DNA of 59,495 bases. It comes from an uncultured Lachnospiraceae bacterium. GTDB lineage: Bacteria > Bacillota > Clostridia > Lachnospirales > Lachnospiraceae. A program made the translations under genes and the position numbers. Of this stretch, positions 53,537-59,495 are shown piece by piece (the first letter of the stretch is position 1; the number at the start of each line of letters is the position of its first letter). Location of the stretch: assembly GCA_910586585.1 (NCBI GenBank), contig CAJUKA010000011.1, forward strand, positions 1-59,495, written 5' to 3'. Under the pieces are notes generated by a model. The model did not search any database, was not told the DNA's origin, and saw nothing but the letters and a program-made list of their open reading frames with translations.

Positions 53537-53729
53537 AAACCCTTAAAGGTATATATACTGCCTCAAACACAATTCCAACAACGATATTTCCCATTATCCA
53601 GCTTACAAATAAAACTGTTAAAACATCTTCAAATAAATATATAATTCTTTGAAGTCCAAGAATTACAATTTTATCATTTGAATCGTTTATGTAGCCCCGT
53701 TTATAAAATGAATAAATAATTTTATCCAT
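53463..53729 (-). pseudogene. agrB: Truncated AgrB-type peptide-processing protease
   Basis: The first ~75 residues match AgrB: a short N-terminal region, hydrophobic helices and Y-I-P-L-R-V-Y-A-G-E-F-H-A, which includes the conserved histidine of the cysteine protease. After A-A-K-T-S the frame leaves the family and stops at 53463. The catalytic Cys and the remaining membrane helices are missing. AgrB normally has about 200 residues and matures the AgrD pheromone. This one cannot do so. The start overlaps the end of agrD by eight bases, showing the usual agrDB order. Confidence 0.85.
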
Positions 53730-53874
53730 TTTTATACCTTCTTAAGTGCTCAAACTGTTCGTCAAACTCTTCTTGATAGTACCTCCGAGCACACGTTGTA
53801 TTAACAGCTATTGTTGCCATTATAATTGTCAGCTTAAATAGAAGCATAGAAAATTTTTCTTTATTTTTTTTCAT
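53722..53874 (-). CDS. agrD: AgrD-like cyclic lactone autoinducer precursor (50 aa)
   Basis: The frame reads a basic, amphipathic N-terminal leader (M-K-K-N-K-E-K-F-S), then the hydrophobic helix and a conserved C-terminal region N-T-T-C-A-R-R-Y-Y-Q-E-E-F-D-E-Q. The Cys at residue 28 would form the thiolactone of the peptide; the acidic-to-basic tail (E-H-L-R-R-Y-K) is the AgrB recognition part. ATG at 53874 follows GGGAGGG by five bases. It overlaps agrB by eight bases. The gene is too short for ordinary gene calling. Processing needs an AgrB, and this locus' own copy is broken. Confidence 0.85.
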   Translation of the reverse strand: MKKNKEKFSMLLFKLTIIMATIAVNTTCARRYYQEEFDEQFEHLRRYKNG

Positions 53875-53956
53875 CTTGTCCCTCCCTTTGATACACATTA
53901 CAATACAACATTTTTATCCACTTTTTTCTTAAAAGGAAAAAATTAAGACATAAACG

Positions 53957-53988
53957 GAAAAAGTCACATAAGTTTTACTCATGTGACT
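53957..53988 (-). terminator. Terminator at the end of agrC
   Basis: AGTCACAT pairs with ATGTGACT around an 11-base loop, and on the minus strand TTTTT follows. The stem uses the last codons of agrC. It separates the agrAC unit from agrDB, so agrDB probably has its own promoter at about 53880-53950. Confidence 0.75.
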
Positions 53989-55244
53989 CCGACATATAAT
54001 ACAATATCTATCTTAAAAAAATCTCCTGTATTACTGATTTCCATTATTCCTTTATATTTGTCCACTACTGCTTGTACATTAACTAAACCAATTCCGTGGT
54101 ACCCTTTGTTCTTTTTTGTACCAGGAAATTTTCCTCTACCACGTTTTAATATTCCATCGTATGAATTATGGACACCGATATAAAAAACCCCCTTATTATA
54201 TTTCAGTTTTATAGATATTTGTTTATTCTTTGCTCCTTGCACAGCTTCTATAGCATTATCTAATAAATTACCTAATACAATATTTAAGTCAAAATCTGAT
54301 ATAAAAACATGATCTGGTACTTCTATCTCAACATTAGGACAGCAAAAATCTCCTGTTCGTTCTAGCATATAATTAATTATGCTATCAATTGCCATATTAC
54401 CCGATTTCGCATATTCATTCGAAACATCCAATCCACTTTCCAACCTATCAATATAAGACAATGCTTCATTGCATTTTTCCTCCATCAAATATGCTTTAAG
54501 CAACAACATATGATTTTTTAAATCATGACGGATTGACCTAATTCTTTGCTGCGACTGACTTATTATATCAAATTGGTTTATATACATCTTTACTTGTTGC
54601 TCCATAATACTTTTTTGAATCTTCTCTCCATAAGCTTCTATCGTTTTTTCAAAAAGGTAATACACTCCCACATTCATAAGGCATATAATAGTCAAGCCGA
54701 TCATGGCCCTAGCTCTATCTATTGAATCAGATATCACAATAATTTCTGCAACAATCCCACTTCCTACAGAAATAAAAATCATATTTAAATAACTACTTCC
54801 AGGTAAACATACACTTTTATCAATAGTGAAAAATCTCTCTATCAGCAGAATAATAATTAATGCTAACAAAGCCGCACAGATACCTTGAACCGCTTCATTC
54901 TCCACAGAGGCTTTTCCTCGTCCAAATACAAGCCATACTACATTTTCTGCACCGATTACCAAAACAATTGATGCCACTGCAGCCATTATTTTTTTAATTC
55001 TTCCTCCCTCGAACAAAAAATAAGCTATAAACAGCAATCCAAAAAACAATGAAGTTGTCGTCAAATCCAATATATGAAACATGTAGTAAACATACCAGTT
55101 GATAAACCAAACCAGCGCATATATGAAACACTTAATTGCTGCATTCATATGTCTGGGATGTAAAAAAAGCTTAATAACACGGATATTGACATACAAACTC
55201 AATATATTAAACACAGCACTAAATAACGCCTCATAACACTCCAT
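53979..55244 (-). CDS. agrC: AgrC-like sensor histidine kinase (421 aa)
   Basis: Six to seven membrane helices in residues ~1-200 form the peptide sensor. The GHKL kinase part follows: R-H-D-L-K-N-H (phosphorylated His ~240), V-L-G-N-L-L-D-N-A-I-E-A (N box ~326), and H-G-I-G-L-V-N-V (G box ~385). It senses the cyclic peptide outside the cell and phosphorylates AgrA. Ribosome site GGGAG is inside the agrA end. AgrCA are intact while agrB is broken, so the cell may respond to peptides from others. Confidence 0.92.
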   Translation of the reverse strand: MECYEALFSAVFNILSLYVNIRVIKLFLHPRHMNAAIKCFIYALVWFINWYVYYMFHILDLTTTSLFFGLLFIAYFLFEGGRIKKIMAAVASIVLVIGAENVVWLVFGRGKASVENEAVQGICAALLALIIILLIERFFTIDKSVCLPGSSYLNMIFISVGSGIVAEIIVISDSIDRARAMIGLTIICLMNVGVYYLFEKTIEAYGEKIQKSIMEQQVKMYINQFDIISQSQQRIRSIRHDLKNHMLLLKAYLMEEKCNEALSYIDRLESGLDVSNEYAKSGNMAIDSIINYMLERTGDFCCPNVEIEVPDHVFISDFDLNIVLGNLLDNAIEAVQGAKNKQISIKLKYNKGVFYIGVHNSYDGILKRGRGKFPGTKKNKGYHGIGLVNVQAVVDKYKGIMEISNTGDFFKIDIVLYVGVT

Positions 55245-55246
55245 AA

Positions 55247-55972
55247 TTAATATCTCCCAAGTTTGTTTATTTGCAATACTCGTTGCCGTACTTTCTTACG
55301 TAGAGGTTGGCTAATTGGAACAATTGTTCCATTAGTCATAACCACCTCCTTCACATGGAACTCAGACACATAATTTAAGTTAATTATATAAGATTTATGA
55401 ACTGTTAAAAAACCACTTCCTTTAAGCTGTTTTTCTACATCTGACATTTTTCCGTAAAATTCCTCCTCTTCCTTTCCACTAATTACAATCCGCACTTTTT
55501 TGCCAGAACACTGAAAAAACATAATTTGATTTATATTTATCCCATATGAAGATTTTCCAAAATGATACTCAAAGAACATTCTCCCTTCTGAAAAAAGCTG
55601 TCTGTATTTACACATAATCTTTTCAATGTCTTCTTTTTTTATAGGTTTAACTAAAAAATCCATTGGTCTATTCTGAAAAAGCTGCATTGCATAATTTTCT
55701 TTTGATGATATGTATATAATCTGCGTTACTTCATTTGCCTTTTCTGCACGTATCATCTGCCCTACTATTATTCCATTTATCTGCTGCAATTCTATGTCAA
55801 GAAACAATATATCAAAGGCTGATTCTTCCTTCATATACTTCAAATAATCCTCCCCCGAAAAAAAAACCTCTGATTGAATCTCTATTTCTTCTTGTTGAGC
55901 ATATTCCTCTAAATATTTTTCAATTTGTCCACAAAACAAATAATCATCATCACAAATTCCAATCCTATACAT
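55247..55972 (-). CDS. agrA: AgrA-like LytTR response regulator (241 aa)
   Basis: The receiver domain has D-D-Y at residues 9-11, the phospho-accepting Asp in F-D-I-L-F-L-D-I-E (about 57) and V-K-P-I-K-K; the LytTR DNA-binding domain covers about 140-235 (G-S-G-F-L-T-V-H-K-S-Y-I-I-N-L). It activates agr and target promoters when phosphorylated. Its stop lies two bases from the agrC start, so the two are translationally coupled. Confidence 0.92.
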   Translation of the reverse strand: MYRIGICDDDYLFCGQIEKYLEEYAQQEEIEIQSEVFFSGEDYLKYMKEESAFDILFLDIELQQINGIIVGQMIRAEKANEVTQIIYISSKENYAMQLFQNRPMDFLVKPIKKEDIEKIMCKYRQLFSEGRMFFEYHFGKSSYGININQIMFFQCSGKKVRIVISGKEEEEFYGKMSDVEKQLKGSGFLTVHKSYIINLNYVSEFHVKEVVMTNGTIVPISQPLRKKVRQRVLQINKLGRY

Positions 55973-56052
55973 GATTCACTCTCCAGTATATATATTAAAT
56001 CTATACATACATTCATCATTAGTTTCTTCCCTGACAGCCGTCTCTATCTGCA

Positions 56053-58047
56053 TTACCCCTTTTTATGCTTTGTCTTTACGTGAAGTTGAATTTCATAGGG
56101 ATTTAAAAACTCCTCTTTTTCTCCCTCCAAAAGGGTATAGCGGTCATGCAGATGATATACCTGCTCATCTCTTGTATGGTTGATGACAAACAGCCATACT
56201 TTGTCATCGCTCTCGCGTGTCATCATCTCCACACCATCTGCTGCCGCGCCAAGTGTCTCAATATCACTTGCCTTGGCAAAATATGCCATCAAATCCTCCA
56301 TTAGCTCTTTGCCGGGTTCTGTGCCCACATACCACGCAACGCCTTCTCCATACATATGTTCCGTTATCGCGGGAGATTGTTTATAAAAGCTTGTTGAATA
56401 CTCCGCTATCAGACTGGCTCCCTGAAGCGTTATAATGTCACACCATTTCTCAATCACATACTCTTTCTTGCCATACAATATGCCCCCCTTTTTTCCAAGG
56501 AGACAGTCATATTCTGGTATTTCAATCCCGCAAAGCTCTCCAAGGCGTCCTGGAAGTTCCATGTCTGTCATACACAAATTCGTCTCATCTTTGACACCTG
56601 TACGCATTGTCAGCACCAGATGTCCACCATTTTTTACATACTCCATATAGTGCTGTTCAAGCCGTGGATTCATCAGATATTGCAGCGGCGCAATCACCAG
56701 TTTATAGTTCGTCAAATCATCCATACCCTGTACAAAGTCAACAGGAATTTTCTTTTCGTACAGTGCTTTATAATATTTGTTAAGATGTTCTACATATCGA
56801 AGCTCTGGGTGATTTGGCTGAATATCAAACGCATAGTTTTGCCGAAAACTGTGCACAATCGCCACTTGCGGATTTGGCATCGCTCCCTCAAATTCATCCA
56901 TGTATGGCGCAAAGGTTTGTATCAGTGTTTTGGCTTCCTGATAAGTCCTTCCCGGATTTCCGCTATGACCTAATATTCCATGCCAAAACTGCTCCGTTCC
57001 CATCGCACAAGTGCGCCATCGAAAAAATAAGATGCTATCTGCTCCATGCGCTACAGACTGCATTGCCCATGCTGCCATCTGTCCTGGTTTGGGTGCTCGT
57101 GCCATATATTCCCATCCTGCAATGCCCGCCTGCTGTTCCATCATCCAAAACGGTTTTTTCTTATATCCTCGCACAACATCATAGGAAGCAGCAATTTCGC
57201 TATCAGGCTGGTGCGGAGTTTTCTGCCAGTACCCTGCCGGATAACTATCATTGGATACAAAGTCTAGCAGCGTACCCAAATCATAATAATTGACTTTCTG
57301 ATTGAATCCCATATAGTTGTGTGTAATAAACTGATTGGGGCAGTACTCCCGAATAATATCCGCCTGCCATTTTGCAAAATTGACAATCAAATCCGAGCAA
57401 TAGCATTTCCAATCCAGCAAAGCGGAAGGGTTTTCGCCTGCTGCTGTGATAAGCGGCGGAATTATCTGTGAAAAACGATGATATCCCTGACTCCAAAATG
57501 CAGTTCCCCATGCGTCGTTGAGTGCTTCAATTGTTCGATACTTAACCGCAAGCCATCTCTGAAATTGCAGTCTGCAAGAACCGCACATACACAAATCCTC
57601 ATGCGAATTGCCAAGTTCATTGTCTATCTGCCACCCGATCACTCCTGGATTCTCAGCAAACCTTTGGGCATATGCTGTCACAAATCGTTTAATGTGAACA
57701 CGGTATGCCTTATTGGAATGGCAATTATGATGCCTGCCGCCAAAGTATCTGCGTCTTCCATGGTGGTCTATCGGTTGAATTTCAGGGTTTTTCTCAATCA
57801 TCCAGGCTGGCGGCGCCGCGGTCGGCGTTCCCAGGATTGTTTTGATACCATACTGATTCAAAAGCGCCACTGCTTCTTCTAACCACTCAAACTGAAACAG
57901 CCCTTCCTGTGGTTCCATCTTAAACCATGAAAATTCTGCCATCCTGACAACCTGCACACCCATTTCCTGCATCAGTTTTGCATCTGTTTCCCATCGCTCC
58001 CGCGGCCAATGTTCCGGATAATAAGCAACTCCAAAATGTATGCTCAT
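56053..58047 (-). CDS. GH42 beta-galactosidase (664 aa)
   Basis: Hydrolyses beta-galactosides, such as lactose or galacto-oligosaccharides. GH42 marks: F-G-V-A-Y-Y-P-E-H-W-P at the start, W-Q-I-D-N-E-L-G (acid/base Glu, about residue 143), M-M-E-Q-Q (nucleophile Glu, about 302) and a zinc-type C-M-C-G-S-C cluster. ATG at 58047 follows GGAG by nine bases. The longer frame to 58125 runs into the long inverted repeat. No signal peptide: intracellular, so a transporter is needed. Downstream of luxS/mtnN, possibly as a separate unit. Confidence 0.93.
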   Translation of the reverse strand: MSIHFGVAYYPEHWPRERWETDAKLMQEMGVQVVRMAEFSWFKMEPQEGLFQFEWLEEAVALLNQYGIKTILGTPTAAPPAWMIEKNPEIQPIDHHGRRRYFGGRHHNCHSNKAYRVHIKRFVTAYAQRFAENPGVIGWQIDNELGNSHEDLCMCGSCRLQFQRWLAVKYRTIEALNDAWGTAFWSQGYHRFSQIIPPLITAAGENPSALLDWKCYCSDLIVNFAKWQADIIREYCPNQFITHNYMGFNQKVNYYDLGTLLDFVSNDSYPAGYWQKTPHQPDSEIAASYDVVRGYKKKPFWMMEQQAGIAGWEYMARAPKPGQMAAWAMQSVAHGADSILFFRWRTCAMGTEQFWHGILGHSGNPGRTYQEAKTLIQTFAPYMDEFEGAMPNPQVAIVHSFRQNYAFDIQPNHPELRYVEHLNKYYKALYEKKIPVDFVQGMDDLTNYKLVIAPLQYLMNPRLEQHYMEYVKNGGHLVLTMRTGVKDETNLCMTDMELPGRLGELCGIEIPEYDCLLGKKGGILYGKKEYVIEKWCDIITLQGASLIAEYSTSFYKQSPAITEHMYGEGVAWYVGTEPGKELMEDLMAYFAKASDIETLGAAADGVEMMTRESDDKVWLFVINHTRDEQVYHLHDRYTLLEGEKEEFLNPYEIQLHVKTKHKKG

Positions 58048-58075
58048 CCTTACTGTCTCCTTTATTATAAGTTCC

Positions 58076-58168
58076 GCTCTCCCCTTCCTGCGCCTGGGTT
58101 GCCAGAGCAATTCTTTCCTTTCCATTCTCTCTCGTCAAGAATTGCTCTGGGCGCAGTCCGGGGAGAGC
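58076..58168. repeat. Long imperfect inverted repeat between mtnN and the GH42 gene
   Basis: GCTCTCCCC-CTGCGCC-AGAGCAATTCTT on the left is matched by AAGAATTGCTCT-GGCGCAG-GGGGAGAGC on the right, with an eight-base insert (TGGGTTGC) in the left arm. The loop is ~21 bases. No T-run follows on the minus strand. It may be another palindromic repeat, or an RNA stem that separates the two genes. Confidence 0.7.
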
Positions 58169-58181
58169 AGTTTTGCGTTTT

Positions 58182-58880
58182 CTACAGTTTTGTTACAAGG
58201 TTTTCTACAAGTTTTGCGCAATGGGCCGCCGCGGCGCGTTCAAACTCAGGATAGTCCATATGTGCACTGCCGTCCGCCTTATCTGAAATCGCACGAATCA
58301 CGACATAAGGAAGCTGATTCAAAAATGCAGCGTGTGCAATTGCCGCCCCCTCCATCTCAGCGCAAAAACCATCAAACTGCTGAATCAGCCTGTCTTTCAC
58401 AGAACCGTCAGAAATAAACTGATCGCCGCTGACAACGCGCCCCTCATAGACACCAATCTCTGGATTTACTTCCTTGCAGACTGCCATCGCTTCTTCGACA
58501 AGCTTTCTGTCCGCCTTGAAAAAAGAAGTCTCCATCTGCGGAATAATCCCTGGTTCATAGCCAAGTCCACTGACGTCCATATCATGTTCACATGCGTCCG
58601 TTGACACCACAATATCACCAATATTAATCTCTGCTCTAAGAGAACCTGCCACTCCTGTATTGATCACGGTATCCACATCAAACAAATCCGCTAATATCTG
58701 CACACAAATGCCTGCGTTTACCTTACCAATCCCACATTGTACTATGACAACTTCCTTGCCGTTTAAACTTCCCTCATGAAACTTCATGCCAGCCTTTTCC
58801 ACAACATTTTTGCATTCCATTTTTGACTTCAGCTCTGAAACTTCAAGCTCCATCGCACCAATTATTCCTATTTTTTTCAT
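58182..58880 (-). CDS. mtnN: 5'-methylthioadenosine/S-adenosylhomocysteine nucleosidase
   Basis: Cleaves adenine from MTA and SAH. The 232-aa protein starts I-G-I-I-G-A-M-E-L-E and has V-Q-C-G-I-G-K-V-N-A-G, E-M-E-G-A-A-I-A-H (catalytic and ribose-binding Glu) and I-S-D-K-A-D (catalytic Asp). It feeds LuxS with S-ribosylhomocysteine. It also clears MTA, a by-product of SAM-consuming enzymes. It follows luxS by 67 bases on the same strand. Ribosome site AGAAGGG. Confidence 0.94.
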   Translation of the reverse strand: MKKIGIIGAMELEVSELKSKMECKNVVEKAGMKFHEGSLNGKEVVIVQCGIGKVNAGICVQILADLFDVDTVINTGVAGSLRAEINIGDIVVSTDACEHDMDVSGLGYEPGIIPQMETSFFKADRKLVEEAMAVCKEVNPEIGVYEGRVVSGDQFISDGSVKDRLIQQFDGFCAEMEGAAIAHAAFLNQLPYVVIRAISDKADGSAHMDYPEFERAAAAHCAKLVENLVTKL

Positions 58881-58947
58881 GTCTTGTTCCCTTCTATCAT
58901 AAAAATAAACAATCTCTCGCTCAATGGCTCAGATTTCCGATTACGAC

Positions 58948-59427
58948 TTACTGCGGATATACAAGCCTGTCCTCTTTGATATTGTACAGCACATTGTCCA
59001 GATAACGTTTTGCCAGATAATTTGCCATTCCTAAATTCATATCCAAATAATTTCCGCAGTCTTTAGGACTTGCTCCTGGCACTTCATCATGAAAATCACG
59101 AATAAATTCATATAACTCAATCATCAGCGGCACAATCTCTTTGGATTCATAATCGCCTGCAAGCAACAAATAAAATCCTGTGCGGCATCCCATTGGACCG
59201 AAATAGATCGTTTTGTCCTTGTATTCTTTGTGATTTCTTAAAAATGTCGCCGCCAAATGTTCAATGGTGTGAACCTCTGCAGTGTTCATCACAGGTTCTT
59301 CGTTGGGCGAGGTCATTCTTAGGTCAAATGTTGTGATGGTGTTTTCTCCCACCGTATCTTTTCTCGAAACATATACTCCTGGCTGCAGTTTGATGTGATC
59401 AATTGTAAAACTTGTTATTTTCTCCAT
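58948..59427 (-). CDS. luxS: S-ribosylhomocysteine lyase, AI-2 synthase
   Basis: Converts S-ribosylhomocysteine to homocysteine and the AI-2 precursor DPD. It carries the metal motif H-T-I-E-H and the catalytic Cys in G-P-M-G-C-R-T-G-F-Y. ATG at 59427 is preferred because AGGAGG lies six bases before it. The 159-aa size is normal. It forms the activated methyl cycle with mtnN and is a second quorum-signal gene close to the agr genes. Confidence 0.95.
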   Translation of the reverse strand: MEKITSFTIDHIKLQPGVYVSRKDTVGENTITTFDLRMTSPNEEPVMNTAEVHTIEHLAATFLRNHKEYKDKTIYFGPMGCRTGFYLLLAGDYESKEIVPLMIELYEFIRDFHDEVPGASPKDCGNYLDMNLGMANYLAKRYLDNVLYNIKEDRLVYPQ

Positions 59428-59444
59428 TATAAACCTCCTATTTA

Positions 59445-59476
59445 TAGTCGCTGCGCGACAGCTCTTAAGGGTAATG
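59445..59476. repeat. Short repeat element upstream of luxS
   Basis: Contains the hairpin GTCGC / GCGAC followed by AGCTCTTAAGGG. Similar to 44483-44512 and, in reverse orientation, to CCCTTAAGAGC at 42-52. It ends about 15 bases before the luxS ribosome site and may be part of its leader. Confidence 0.5.
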
Positions 59477-59495
59477 CCACTTCGACACACCTGTT

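Noticed and set aside
59428..59495. A SAM-binding riboswitch upstream of luxS
   Set aside because: Only 68 bases are available before the window ends, and they show a short hairpin without the SAM aptamer features.

Overview
The window looks like chromosomal DNA from a gut Firmicute of the Lachnospiraceae / Clostridium cluster XIVa type. This is inferred from moderate-to-low G+C, strong AGGAGG-type ribosome sites, and the gene repertoire: VanW, a MoxR/DUF2201 pair, a BspA-type leucine-rich repeat protein, agr-like quorum sensing, and GH36, GH42 and sialic-acid catabolism. Nearly all genes lie on the minus strand. I saw no rRNA, tRNA or CRISPR array.

Layout. 1-2.7 kb: a dense array of hairpins, small hypothetical genes and a lipoprotein. 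2.7-3.9 kb: a membrane-anchored trigger-factor/FKBP-like protein. 3.9-9.7 kb: LRR protein, MoxR-type ATPase, VWA/DUF2201 protein, flavodoxin-fold reductase and an SGNH hydrolase. 9.8-16.2 kb: a 1587-residue surface protein whose leader can pair with its own ribosome site, a tyrosine recombinase, and one copy of a palindromic repeat. 16.2-21.2 kb: a deletion scar joining an AAA-ATPase gene to a Big2 gene fragment, then an SNF2 helicase with a triplicated start module. 21.3-32.2 kb: xylB, trmL (its 3' end is made from a second repeat copy), aminotransferase, Lrp regulator, AIR-synthase-like protein, VanW, small membrane proteins, an exonuclease, a glycosyltransferase, tadA and a lipase-like hydrolase. 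32.6-36 kb: an MFS pump with a TetR regulator and a clear operator, an SDR and a membrane protein. 36.3-40.3 kb: alpha-galactosidase, AraC regulator and a YitT/YczE-like membrane protein. 40.3-49.7 kb: a sialic-acid utilisation locus (ABC importer, YesL, RpiR regulator, SGNH esterase, NanA, NanE, ROK kinase, YhcH). 49.8-51.2 kb: a Panacea-type antitoxin with a small partner, a transposase remnant and a third repeat copy. 51.2-56 kb: an agr-like locus (agrA, agrC, agrD, truncated agrB) joined by an internal deletion to a truncated HemN-like radical-SAM gene, a SpeD-like S-adenosylmethionine decarboxylase and an MFS transporter. 56-59.5 kb: GH42 beta-galactosidase, mtnN and luxS.

The carbohydrate genes suggest a forager of mucin and dietary glycans (sialic acid, alpha- and beta-galactosides, xylose). 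Two quorum-signal systems sit side by side: AI-2 from mtnN/luxS, and an agr-type cyclic peptide. The most interesting locus is the agr-linked radical-SAM / SpeD / MFS set. It resembles a small-molecule biosynthesis and export cassette under quorum control that has been damaged in this genome by one deletion. The most interesting non-coding signals are the ~140-bp palindromic repeat family, the six-hairpin array at 81-287, the self-sequestering leader at 14634-14709, and the triplicated ribosome-site/start module at 21129-21185.
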